Origin: Bacillota bacterium | GTDB taxonomy: Bacteria > Bacillota > Clostridia > Oscillospirales > Acutalibacteraceae | Reading direction: 5' to 3' | DNA length: 6,265 nt | Assembly (NCBI GenBank): GCA_023458915.1 | Contig: JAEWWM010000040.1 | Coordinates: 1 to 6,265, forward strand | In this document: one piece after another, positions 1 through 6,187 of the stretch | Layout of the letters: each line of letters opens with the position of its first letter | Numbering within the stretch: position 1 is the first letter of the stretch | Notes under the pieces: model-generated | Told to the model about the DNA's origin: nothing | Seen by the model: only the letters and a program-made list of their open reading frames with translations | Databases searched by the model: none | Position numbers and translations under genes: made by a program

Positions 1-37
1 AGTGGCTGTTAATCCTAGAATACATACTTTTTATACG

Positions 38-79
38 CCTGCTAAACATAAGTTTTAATGTTTAGCAGGATTTTTATTT
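38..79 (+). terminator. Rho-independent terminator of an upstream gene
   Basis: A perfect 12-bp stem (38-49 with 58-69, arms cctgctaaacat and atgtttagcagg) with an 8-nt loop is followed by an interrupted T-tract (71-79). The T-tract lies only on the right side, so it stops rightward transcription coming from outside the window. The upstream gene itself is not recognisable. In the first frame a stop codon falls at 10-12, about 25 bp before the stem, which would be a normal distance for the end of that gene. The other two forward frames run into the stem itself. Confidence 0.88.
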
Positions 80-115
80 GTAATCTGTGATAAATAACAA
101 AAATAAATTTTACTG

Positions 116-144
116 TTGATTTTTTGTTTAATAATGTATATAAT
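116..144 (+). promoter_or_regulatory. Sigma-A promoter of the spo0A-like gene
   Basis: TTGATT at 116-121 and a perfect TATAAT at 139-144 are separated by exactly 17 nt. Transcription would start near 151, leaving a leader of about 37 nt. No Spo0A box (TGTCGAA-like) is visible beside it. Confidence 0.72.
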
Positions 145-161
145 GTGATTAATAATCACAT
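143..161. promoter_or_regulatory. Perfect palindrome over -10/start site, likely operator
   Basis: The arms atgtgatt (143-150) and aatcacat (154-161) are exact inverted repeats around a 3-nt centre. The site overlaps the end of the -10 box and the predicted transcription start, a classic position for a repressor. It contains TGTGA and TCACA half-sites as in the CRP/FNR family, but spaced by 7 nt rather than the usual 6, so the bound protein cannot be named. Confidence 0.55.
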
Positions 162-187
162 CGATTAAATTTATTTGAGCAGGGAAG

Positions 188-949
188 ATGATTGTGGGTT
201 TAACTAATGAAAATTCAAAAGCAAAAATTTTGATAATAGAAGATGACCCGAAAGAAAGAAAATCGCTGCTTAATTTTTTGGGTAATGATAATGAAATTGA
301 AATATGTAAACTTTTAGGTAGTGGCTTTGACATAATTTCAAGCATTAAATTCCATAAGCCAGACGTTGTTCTTGTAGATTTTTTGGCAAGTGATGTTGAC
401 GGAACAAATGTTCTTGATAAAATCAATTCTTCTTTTACAGATAACGATAAACCTCGTGTAATTGTAATGTCCAGCTTAGAGAACATGAACGCTTTTGAAA
501 AATCTTTTAGTTATGGAATTGATTATTATATTCGCAAACCCATAATTTTCTCCCTTTTGAAAGATGTTATTTTGTCAGTGTGCCACGGCAGGAAATCCAC
601 TGTTTCTGATGCTGTTAAAATCATAAAAATAAAAAATTTTGTTCGTTCTGTAGGAGTACCTTTAAATGTGCTTGGTTATACATATATCGTAGAAGCTCTG
701 AATTACATGCTAAGTTCCGATAAAACCATATTTTTAAGCGAAGTATACAGGCACATTTGTAAATACAATGAAACATCGACTGAATGTGTTGAAGTTGCCA
801 TAAGAAATACGATAAAAAAAGCCGTTAAAACCGGTAATGAAAAATTTAAAGAAATTTTTGGTGCATGTGGCGAAAACCTAAGCAATTCACTTTTTCTCAC
901 TACTCTTAAAGAAGTTTTCTTTATAACAAATGCAAGTGAAAAACTTTGA
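188..949 (+). CDS. spo0A: Spo0A-family sporulation response regulator, divergent
   Basis: This is a two-domain phosphorelay regulator, expected to bind DNA when phosphorylated and commit the cell to sporulation. Residues ~12-132 form a receiver: acidic pair D19-D20, phospho-acceptor D64 (in PDVVLVD), S95 at the switch position and K117 in RKP. Residues ~150-245 match the Spo0A C-terminal effector domain (VGVPLNVLGYTYIVEAL, then VEVAIRN in the recognition helix and a relic of the TNSEF motif as LSNSLF). Length is 253 aa against 267 in Bacillus subtilis; the linker is short. Two things are odd: the Met-Pro normally following the phospho-Asp is absent (DFLASDVDG), and several recognition-helix residues differ from B. 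subtilis. The AGGGA at 181-185 is too close to ATG 188 and sits 8 nt before an in-frame GTG at 194, so 194 may be the true start. The family is clear; whether this is the master Spo0A or a paralogue is not. Confidence 0.85.
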   Translation: MIVGLTNENSKAKILIIEDDPKERKSLLNFLGNDNEIEICKLLGSGFDIISSIKFHKPDVVLVDFLASDVDGTNVLDKINSSFTDNDKPRVIVMSSLENMNAFEKSFSYGIDYYIRKPIIFSLLKDVILSVCHGRKSTVSDAVKIIKIKNFVRSVGVPLNVLGYTYIVEALNYMLSSDKTIFLSEVYRHICKYNETSTECVEVAIRNTIKKAVKTGNEKFKEIFGACGENLSNSLFLTTLKEVFFITNASEKL

Positions 950-972
950 GCTCAAGAGACTCAAAGTTTTTT
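940..972. terminator. Bidirectional terminator between spo0A and spoIIQ
   Basis: A perfect 11-bp stem (940-950 with 960-970, arms aaaactttgag and ctcaaagtttt) with a 9-nt loop has T-rich tails on both strands: rightward T967-T972, and leftward a run of five T on the minus strand. It therefore serves both convergent genes. The left arm includes the stop codon of the spo0A-like gene (947-949). Confidence 0.85.
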
Positions 973-995
973 CGTCGTTTTTTATACATGAATTT

Positions 996-1784
996 TTACT
1001 GCGATTCCTTTTCGAGGATTAAAAGCGGGTCAATAAATTTGTCGTCTTTGTGTATCATTAAGTGAAGGTGAGGTTCTTCAGTTACTTCGCATGGCACTTT
1101 GTGTATAGAACCGATTTCCTGGCCGGATTGTACTCTGTCATCTTTTTTAACAAGAGCCGTTTCACCAAGACCGCAGTAGTATGCTGTAAATTTTGGGTCA
1201 TGTTCTACTACAATAGTTGTACCGTAAACAGGGTCGTTGTAAATATCTTTTACGGTTCCGCCTGTAATTGATTTCACTTTGCTTCCAGCTTCTGCTTTAA
1301 AGTCAGCACCGCTATGGATTCGCCAATCATTCATAGTTTTAGAGTAAACTGGTTTGCCGTCGCTAAATTCTTTTGTAATATTATTCCCTGTGGGGTAGAC
1401 TACCAGTAAATCGGATTTTTGAGCGGAAACAGCCTGGATTTCTTCCGAAGAATCTTCCTTGGGGGCTGCCTTTGCGCTAGGATGATCATAAGGGATAAGC
1501 TTATGAGTGCTGTGATTGGCTTTATCTTCGCTGTTTTCTTCCAGTATGGAACTTTTGCTTGCGTCTTTTTGCCCTACTCCGTGACCTGCTGACTTTAAAG
1601 AAGAAGAAGAGCCACTTTTGGATGGAGTTATAAAATTTTTTACACTTTCATAGGTTGACCATGCAGCTGCAGATACTGCAGCGATACAAATTGTGAGCGC
1701 GATATAAAAAGCTCTACTTTTTTTAGGTTTTCTTTTCGGTTCTTTAAAATCGTTTTCATTATAATTTTCGTTTGGTATATTCAT
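996..1784 (-). CDS. spoIIQ: SpoIIQ-like M23/LytM forespore membrane protein
   Basis: SpoIIQ is made in the forespore and binds SpoIIIAH of the mother cell, forming the channel that spans the intermembrane space during engulfment. The 262-aa protein has a basic N-terminus (KEPKRKPKKSR, 14-24), one membrane segment (about 25-42), a low-complexity Ser/Lys/Glu stalk (about 55-125), then an M23 LytM domain (about 128-255). Zinc-ligand motifs are complete: H157-x3-D161 and H239-L-H241. B. subtilis SpoIIQ is degenerate there, whereas clostridial forms keep the site, so this one may be an active endopeptidase. The start is the ATG at 1784: GGAGGTG (1792-1798) lies 7 nt upstream, while the TTG at 1787 is too close. 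A sigma-F-like promoter supports the SpoIIQ assignment over a generic M23 peptidase. It converges on spo0A and diverges from sodA. Confidence 0.8.
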   Translation of the reverse strand: MNIPNENYNENDFKEPKRKPKKSRAFYIALTICIAAVSAAAWSTYESVKNFITPSKSGSSSSLKSAGHGVGQKDASKSSILEENSEDKANHSTHKLIPYDHPSAKAAPKEDSSEEIQAVSAQKSDLLVVYPTGNNITKEFSDGKPVYSKTMNDWRIHSGADFKAEAGSKVKSITGGTVKDIYNDPVYGTTIVVEHDPKFTAYYCGLGETALVKKDDRVQSGQEIGSIHKVPCEVTEEPHLHLMIHKDDKFIDPLLILEKESQ

Positions 1785-1791
1785 CAAAATG

Positions 1792-1798
1792 CACCTCC
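1792..1798 (-). promoter_or_regulatory. Ribosome binding site deciding the spoIIQ start
   Basis: GGAGGTG on the minus strand lies 7 nt from ATG 1784 and only 4 nt from the in-frame TTG at 1787, which favours the ATG. Confidence 0.85.
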
Positions 1799-1804
1799 AT
1801 TTTT

Positions 1805-1834
1805 TAGTATTTGCCGTGCATATGACAGATATAC
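1805..1834 (-). promoter_or_regulatory. Sigma-F-like promoter of spoIIQ
   Basis: On the minus strand GTATA (1834-1830) is followed after exactly 15 nt by GCAAATACTA (1814-1805). As remembered, the B. subtilis sigma-F consensus is GYATA, 15 nt, then GgNnAnAHTR, so only the weak second g is missed. The same DNA also resembles a sigma-G site, as is common for this pair. One weakness is that the implied start lies at or just before the ribosome binding site, giving a very short leader. Confidence 0.6.
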
Positions 1835-1874
1835 AAAATAATTAAAATAATTTTATGCTTTTTAAATAAAAACG

Positions 1875-1903
1875 TTGTGAAACATAGAATGCCAGAATAT
1901 AGT
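1875..1903 (+). promoter_or_regulatory. Sigma-A promoter of sodA
   Basis: TTGTGA (1875-1880) and TATAGT (1898-1903) are spaced by 17 nt. The predicted start near 1910 leaves a leader of about 25 nt. No clear PerR or Fur box was found by eye. Confidence 0.55.
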
Positions 1904-1934
1904 TAATAGTGAAAACAAAATAGGAGGCTTCGTA

Positions 1935-2564
1935 ATGACATCTGATAAATACAAATACGAACTAAAACCCTTACCATATGATTACAGCAGCCTTGAGCCT
2001 TTTATAGACAGTGAAACCATGCATTTTCATCACGATAAACATTTAGGAACGTACATAAATAACCTGAACTTAGCCTTGGAAAATTATCCGGATTTTCAGA
2101 ACTGGACTCTTTTTGAACTTGTGAAAAATTACAAAAATTTGCCAGTAAATTTACAAACTCCAATTAAAAATAACGCCGGCGGAGTTTATAATCATTATTT
2201 ATATTTTGACATAATGACTCCAGGCGGTAGCCCAGTACCAATTGGAAATTTGGGCAAAAAGATAAATGATATTTTTGGTTCTTATGAAAATTTTAAAACT
2301 GAGTTTAAAAACATGGCGCTGAAAGTGTTTGGCTCGGGATATGCGGTGCTGGTTTCAGATAAAAATGGTAATATAAGAATTATTTCTATGCCTAATCAAG
2401 ATACATCTCTACCAGACGATCTATACCCCATAATATTAATTGACGTTTGGGAGCATGCTTATTATCTTAAATATCAAAATCGCAGAAATGAATATATAGA
2501 CAACTGGTTTAATTTGATAAATTGGAATATTGCAGAAAAAAATTATTCCAGAATAATTTTTTAG
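1935..2564 (+). CDS. sodA: Superoxide dismutase, Fe/Mn family (Mn-type residues)
   Basis: This enzyme converts superoxide to oxygen and hydrogen peroxide; in anaerobic spore-formers it supports air tolerance and can be part of the spore coat. The 209-aa protein has all four metal ligands: H32 (FHHDKH), H87 (NH in AGGVYNH), D170 and H174 (DVWEHAYY signature). G83 and Q155 (in NQDTSL) occupy the positions that mark manganese-type enzymes, but metal choice cannot be settled by sequence. The gateway tyrosine is Y40. The shell is unusual: tryptophans matching E. coli W85, W128 and W130 are F91, Y136 and V138 here; only W172 remains. No signal peptide is seen. AGGAGG at 1922-1927 lies 7 nt before the ATG. 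The gene is monocistronic, divergent from spoIIQ and convergent with the chitinase gene. Confidence 0.93.
   Translation: MTSDKYKYELKPLPYDYSSLEPFIDSETMHFHHDKHLGTYINNLNLALENYPDFQNWTLFELVKNYKNLPVNLQTPIKNNAGGVYNHYLYFDIMTPGGSPVPIGNLGKKINDIFGSYENFKTEFKNMALKVFGSGYAVLVSDKNGNIRIISMPNQDTSLPDDLYPIILIDVWEHAYYLKYQNRRNEYIDNWFNLINWNIAEKNYSRIIF
2537..2562. terminator. Weak AT-only bidirectional terminator-like hairpin
   Basis: An 11-bp stem made only of A-T pairs (2537-2547 with 2552-2562) with a 4-nt ccag loop has a T-run in its right arm on both strands. It overlaps the last codons of sodA and is the only plausible terminator between sodA and the convergent chitinase gene. The lack of G-C pairs makes it weak. 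Confidence 0.35.
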
Positions 2565-2651
2565 GAAGTTCGAAATTTATATAAATGAGTTCTTATTTTC
2601 CCCTGTGTTAGCGGCAAAAAACACAAAATATATCTTAAATTATCACTGCTA

Positions 2652-4097
2652 TTACTTAAAAATACTGCTCATAACGCTGAGAAGTTTTGCGGTTTTATCG
2701 AAAGAAAGTTCCCACGCGCCTATTCCTGAAAAACCTTTGCTCTTTGCAAAATTTGCTTTTGCTGTTATAGATCGGTCGTCTTCATAGCTTACAAAAGTGT
2801 TGTTCCCAAAAATATATGGAACTTTCGCGGTTTCATCGAAGAAGCATGCATAATTTGAATTGTTTAGATATTTTGAAACAACGTCATCGTAAGTTATTGA
2901 TGATGCTCCGGAAAATTTGCATCCGAGACCGTTATTATTGTTGTTCACTACCGTATATTGGTAGCCGTAAAAAGGCATGCCCAAAACAATTTTTGATGCT
3001 GGAATGCCATAACTCAAATATGCACTTGCTCCCCCGCTTACGTCTCCGCCGTCCGTGGGTAAATCAGCTCTATTATAAAGTGGCGCGTTGAAATTTGCGT
3101 AACTGCTCCACGGACCGTTTAAATCGTAAGCCATTATGAAAATGTGATCTAAATAAGCAGTAATTTTACTGCATTCTATTTTATTAAGGTACCAGTTGCT
3201 CGTTCCGCCCGCAGCTGTTAGATAATAATTTCTTCCATCTTTGTTTTTTTGCTCATTTAATTTTGCTTTTAGAGTTTTTAAAAGCAGGGTGTAATTTTGC
3301 TTATCTGCAGTGCGGTAAATGTTCGTGCTCATTCCACCGGAGACCGGATATTCCCAGTCAATATCTATACCGTCAAAACCATACTTTAAAACAAAATTCA
3401 AACAGTTTTGCGCGAAAAGATTACGGTTAGTGTCATTCAAAGCGGCGTCAGAGAAATATTTGGAATAATCCCATCCGCCAATGGAAATTAAAGTTCGCAA
3501 ATTTTTGTTTTTGCTTTTTAAATTTCGTAAAGATTCAAAATTTTGAAGGTCGATAGATTCATCTGCAAGCGCAATACTAAGATCGCTGCGTATATTAGCA
3601 AACGCATAGTTAATATGTGTCAGTTTAGAAGCATTTATATTTTCTGGGGTAAACCCTTTGTACCTTGACCAGCTCATATAATAACCAACTACATTATGAC
3701 CGTATGAAACCGGAGCGGGGGAGGGAAGATAGCTGTAATTTGAAGAACCGCTGCTGGAGGAGTTGTTGGCGGTAGATGAACTGCCGGAAGATTTTTTTTT
3801 CGTGCCCGAATTAATATTTGAGCTTGTTCCAGAGTTATTTGTCGATGAACTGCTACTGTTTTCCGTTGGTTCAGTGATTTGTTTGTTTTCATTTGCATCT
3901 GTTGTTTCTTGCGTTGCTGCATTCTCGGAATTATTCTTAGAAGAATCATCGGAATTCAAGTTCGAAATTAAAAAGTTTTCGCTATTTTGACCGTCTGCCT
4001 TTTTTATAATAAAAATTGTCGGAATAATTGAAACCAAATACAAAACAATTATTATTATATTTTTCTTATTTTTAATTATGTTCTCAAAAAACTTCAT
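2652..4097 (-). CDS. Membrane-anchored GH18 chitinase
   Basis: A glycoside hydrolase family 18 enzyme that cleaves beta-1,4-N-acetylglucosamine links with substrate-assisted catalysis. The 481-aa protein has an uncleaved-looking signal anchor (hydrophobic 13-31 after a short basic stretch), a Ser/Asn/Thr-rich linker (about 45-125) and a GH18 barrel (about 133-480). Catalytic DGIDIDWE is intact, with D245, D247 and acid E249; the SxGG strand (S206-I-G-G), MAYD (322-325) and the final barrel tryptophan (W462 in GAWEL) are also present. WEYPVSGG followed by ADKQNYTLLL is typical of true bacterial chitinases rather than spore-cortex GH18 enzymes, and there is no LysM repeat. No chitin-binding module is present, so it likely acts at the cell surface on soluble or nearby substrate. 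AAGGAG (4105-4110) lies 7 nt before the ATG. Chitin as substrate is inferred; endo-N-acetylglucosaminidase activity is the alternative. Confidence 0.9.
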   Translation of the reverse strand: MKFFENIIKNKKNIIIIVLYLVSIIPTIFIIKKADGQNSENFLISNLNSDDSSKNNSENAATQETTDANENKQITEPTENSSSSSTNNSGTSSNINSGTKKKSSGSSSTANNSSSSGSSNYSYLPSPAPVSYGHNVVGYYMSWSRYKGFTPENINASKLTHINYAFANIRSDLSIALADESIDLQNFESLRNLKSKNKNLRTLISIGGWDYSKYFSDAALNDTNRNLFAQNCLNFVLKYGFDGIDIDWEYPVSGGMSTNIYRTADKQNYTLLLKTLKAKLNEQKNKDGRNYYLTAAGGTSNWYLNKIECSKITAYLDHIFIMAYDLNGPWSSYANFNAPLYNRADLPTDGGDVSGGASAYLSYGIPASKIVLGMPFYGYQYTVVNNNNNGLGCKFSGASSITYDDVVSKYLNNSNYACFFDETAKVPYIFGNNTFVSYEDDRSITAKANFAKSKGFSGIGAWELSFDKTAKLLSVMSSIFK

Positions 4098-4116
4098 AAT
4101 CTTTCTCCTTATTAGA

Positions 4117-4140
4117 ATTATTGGCGGAAACCGTCATAAT
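4117..4140. promoter_or_regulatory. Imperfect palindrome in the chitinase/dxs divergent region
   Basis: Arms ATTAT+GGCGG (4117-4121, 4123-4127) pair with CCGTC+ATAAT (4131-4140), with one bulged T (4122), one G-T pair and an AAA centre. It is GC-rich in an otherwise AT-rich spacer and is not followed by a T-tract on the plus strand, so an operator is likelier than a terminator. It overlaps the -10 of a candidate leftward promoter (TTTTAG 4164-4159, 17 nt, TATTAT 4141-4136), placing it well for chitinase control. Confidence 0.4.
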
Positions 4141-4171
4141 ATGAGTTTTACAATTTTCCTAAAATAAAATG

Positions 4172-4180
4172 TGATATAAT
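4172..4180 (+). promoter_or_regulatory. Extended -10 promoter of dxs
   Basis: TGA followed by a perfect TATAAT (4175-4180) forms a full extended -10 element. The best -35-like hexamer, TTTACA at 4147-4152, is 22 nt away, too far to count, so the promoter probably relies on the extended -10. The start would be near 4187, giving a leader of about 27 nt. Confidence 0.6.
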
Positions 4181-4213
4181 AGAATCATCCCAAAGAAAGA
4201 AGTAAAAAGCATA

Positions 4214-6085
4214 ATGGAACAAGAAGTTTACGATAAATTTCCGATTTTAAGTGGTATAAATTCTCCGGAAGATTTAAATTCTGTCGTTGATTTAGATGAG
4301 CTTTGCAGTGAAATAAGATGCAAGCTAGTGAATGTTATATCAAAAAACGGGGGGCATTTGTCATCTAACTTGGGCGTAGTAGAGCTAACCATCGCTCTTC
4401 ATAAAGTTTTTAATAAGCCAGAAGATAGAATTGTATGGGATGTAGGCCACCAAAGTTATGTTCACAAGATGCTGACAGGCAGGTTTGGCGAGATAGATAC
4501 TATACGCACTGAAGGTGGACTTTCGGGTTTTACAAATAGGCATGAAAGCTCTTATGATGCATTTACCGCAGGGCACAGCAGTACATCTATTTCTGCTGCG
4601 CTTGGGCTTGTGTATTCCAAAAAAATACTTAAAGAAGAAGGACATGTTATTGCGGTTATTGGCGATGGCGCTTTAACAGGCGGGCTTGCTTATGAAGGGC
4701 TTAACAACACGGGGCGGCTCAAGAAAAATTTTATAATTATTCTTAACGACAATAAAATGTCAATTTCCAAAAATGTTGGTGCAGTGGCGAGATATTTGTC
4801 CGCTGCGCGTGTTCGTTCGTCATACATGAAAGCTAAAAATGTTTTAGAAAAAATTCTTGATAAAACTCGAATTGGTTTAAAAATAAAGCATATGATGAAG
4901 CGGTCGAAATCCGCTCTTAAAAAATTTATTTATAAAAACAGCATTTTTGAAGACATGGGGTTTGCGTATTACGGTCCGGTGGACGGTCATAATCTTTTAC
5001 AATTGCAGAAGGTTTTGAATATTGCCAAAAGCCTGAATAAACCAACTGTTGTGCATGTTATCACAAGCAAAGGAAAGGGCTACAAATTTGCTGAGCAAAA
5101 TCCGAGAGTATATCATGGAGTCTCATCTTTCGATGCTTTAACAGGTGTCGGATTTAAAAAAAATGAAAAGACGTTTTCGCAAGAATTCGGGGAAGCAATT
5201 TGCAAAATGGCAGAAGATGATCCTAGAATATGCGCGATAACTGCCGCCATGACTTCAGGAACAGAGCTTGTGGAGTTTAAAAACAGATACAAATCACGGT
5301 TTTTTGATGTTGGAATCGCGGAAGAACACGCTGTCACATTTGCAGGAGGTCTTGCAGCGGGCGGGCTTATACCCGTTTTTGCTGTATATTCAAGTTTTCT
5401 CCAGCGCGCGTATGACCAAATTATTCACGATGCCGCTCTTCAGGATTTTAAAGTGGTTTTAGCAATAGATAGAGCCGGATTAATCGGAGAAGATGGCGAA
5501 ACTCACCAAGGGATATTTGATGTACCTTTTTTAAACACAATCCCGAATGTTACAATTTTTTCGCCAAGCTTTTTGGAAGAATTAGAGCCAATGCTTGGCA
5601 ATGCGGCATTTGTAAGCCGCGGCGTTGCAGCGGTAAGATACCCTAGAGGTGAAGAGCTTCAAAAGCCAAAAAATTTTAAATATACAGGAAATAATTTTGA
5701 TTTTTACAATGACAAAAACGCAGACACACTCATTGTTACTTATGGAAGGCTTTTTTCGAATGCATTTTTGGCGAGTGAAATTTCAAAAGATAACGGCATT
5801 GCTACCTGTATTTTAAAACTAAACGTTATAAAACCGCTGGATTTTAAAGCCGTAGAATCATCTTTAAAATTTAAAAATATAATATTTTTTGAAGAGTCTA
5901 CAAAATCCGGTGGAATTGCTGAAAAATTTGGTTCTGATCTTGTTCAAAGAAATTATAAAGGAAACTATAAAATCAAAGCCATTGACGATAAATTTGTCCC
6001 GCATGGAACTACCGAGTCACAGTTCAGACAGTTTTCTTTTGATGTTTCAGGTATGGTAAATGAAGTGAAAGCCGCGCAGCTGTAA
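4214..6085 (+). CDS. dxs: 1-deoxy-D-xylulose-5-phosphate synthase
   Basis: A thiamine-diphosphate enzyme of the cytoplasm that condenses pyruvate with glyceraldehyde 3-phosphate, the first step of the MEP pathway to isoprenoids and also a source of thiamine and pyridoxal precursors. At 623 aa it has full family length. Visible active-site residues: H48 (GGHLSSNLG), H79 (DVGHQ), AGHSSTS (119-125), Mg/ThDP motif G150-D-G with N180, YGPVDGH (253-259), catalytic E370 in GIAEEHAVTFAGG, R398, D427, H431, and R475/R478 in RYPRG. Domains run in the usual order: N-terminal ThDP-binding, central pyrimidine-binding, C-terminal transketolase-like. The start fits the family, but the ribosome binding site is poor (only AAAGAAAGAAG about 11 nt upstream), unlike all its neighbours. 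No terminator follows; the next promoter begins at once. Confidence 0.97.
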   Translation: MEQEVYDKFPILSGINSPEDLNSVVDLDELCSEIRCKLVNVISKNGGHLSSNLGVVELTIALHKVFNKPEDRIVWDVGHQSYVHKMLTGRFGEIDTIRTEGGLSGFTNRHESSYDAFTAGHSSTSISAALGLVYSKKILKEEGHVIAVIGDGALTGGLAYEGLNNTGRLKKNFIIILNDNKMSISKNVGAVARYLSAARVRSSYMKAKNVLEKILDKTRIGLKIKHMMKRSKSALKKFIYKNSIFEDMGFAYYGPVDGHNLLQLQKVLNIAKSLNKPTVVHVITSKGKGYKFAEQNPRVYHGVSSFDALTGVGFKKNEKTFSQEFGEAICKMAEDDPRICAITAAMTSGTELVEFKNRYKSRFFDVGIAEEHAVTFAGGLAAGGLIPVFAVYSSFLQRAYDQIIHDAALQDFKVVLAIDRAGLIGEDGETHQGIFDVPFLNTIPNVTIFSPSFLEELEPMLGNAAFVSRGVAAVRYPRGEELQKPKNFKYTGNNFDFYNDKNADTLIVTYGRLFSNAFLASEISKDNGIATCILKLNVIKPLDFKAVESSLKFKNIIFFEESTKSGGIAEKFGSDLVQRNYKGNYKIKAIDDKFVPHGTTESQFRQFSFDVSGMVNEVKAAQL

Positions 6086-6087
6086 AT

Positions 6088-6120
6088 TTGCAATTTTTTA
6101 AAAAATCTATATACTATAAT
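6088..6120 (+). promoter_or_regulatory. Candidate promoter downstream of dxs
   Basis: TTGCAA (6088-6093) and TATACT (6110-6115) are 16 nt apart; an overlapping perfect TATAAT lies at 6115-6120 with a 21-nt spacer. Either could start a transcript just before the ribosome binding site at 6125. Confidence 0.4.
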
Positions 6121-6142
6121 CAACTTGGAGGATTTTAAAAAA

Positions 6143-6187
6143 ATGATTTTAGCAATTGAATCAGCTTTGTGTTTTGAATATCGATGA
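6143..6187 (+). pseudogene. Broken 14-codon frame with a TsaD-like start
   Basis: A good ribosome binding site (TTGGAGG, 6125-6131) lies 11 nt before this ATG, so the position looks like a real gene start. The peptide MILAIESALCFEYR opens with MILAIES, as in TsaD, the tRNA threonylcarbamoyladenosine protein, whose family usually continues S-C-D-E-T. Here the frame ends at a TGA. Just downstream in the +1 frame, GATGAGACATCA (6183-6194) reads DETS, but nothing after it resembles TsaD. It could be an interrupted or decayed tsaD copy, the first exon of an interrupted gene, or a short leader peptide. Seven matching residues are slim evidence, and the related TsaB family also starts similarly. Confidence 0.3.

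Noticed and set aside
1..12. Possible last codons of an upstream gene (spoIVB often precedes spo0A)
   Set aside because: Only three residues before a stop are visible, so no identification is possible.
55..486. 143-codon open frame on the minus strand, antisense to the spo0A-like gene
   Set aside because: It runs through the spo0A promoter and the upstream terminator, has no convincing start signal, and its peptide resembles no family; it is a shadow of the receiver-domain coding sequence.
2604..2625. Small hairpin tgtgtt/aacaca between sodA and the chitinase gene
   Set aside because: Six base pairs, a 10-nt loop and no T-tract on either side make a terminator unlikely.
3689..3990. Open frames on both strands over the chitinase linker
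   Set aside because: They arise from the low-complexity Ser/Asn/Thr codons of the linker in other frames; the GH18 frame alone has domain support.
6093..6106. 14-bp palindrome attttttaaaaaat after dxs as a terminator
   Set aside because: It has no loop and no G-C pairs, and overlaps the candidate promoter spacer; it is probably just an A/T tract.
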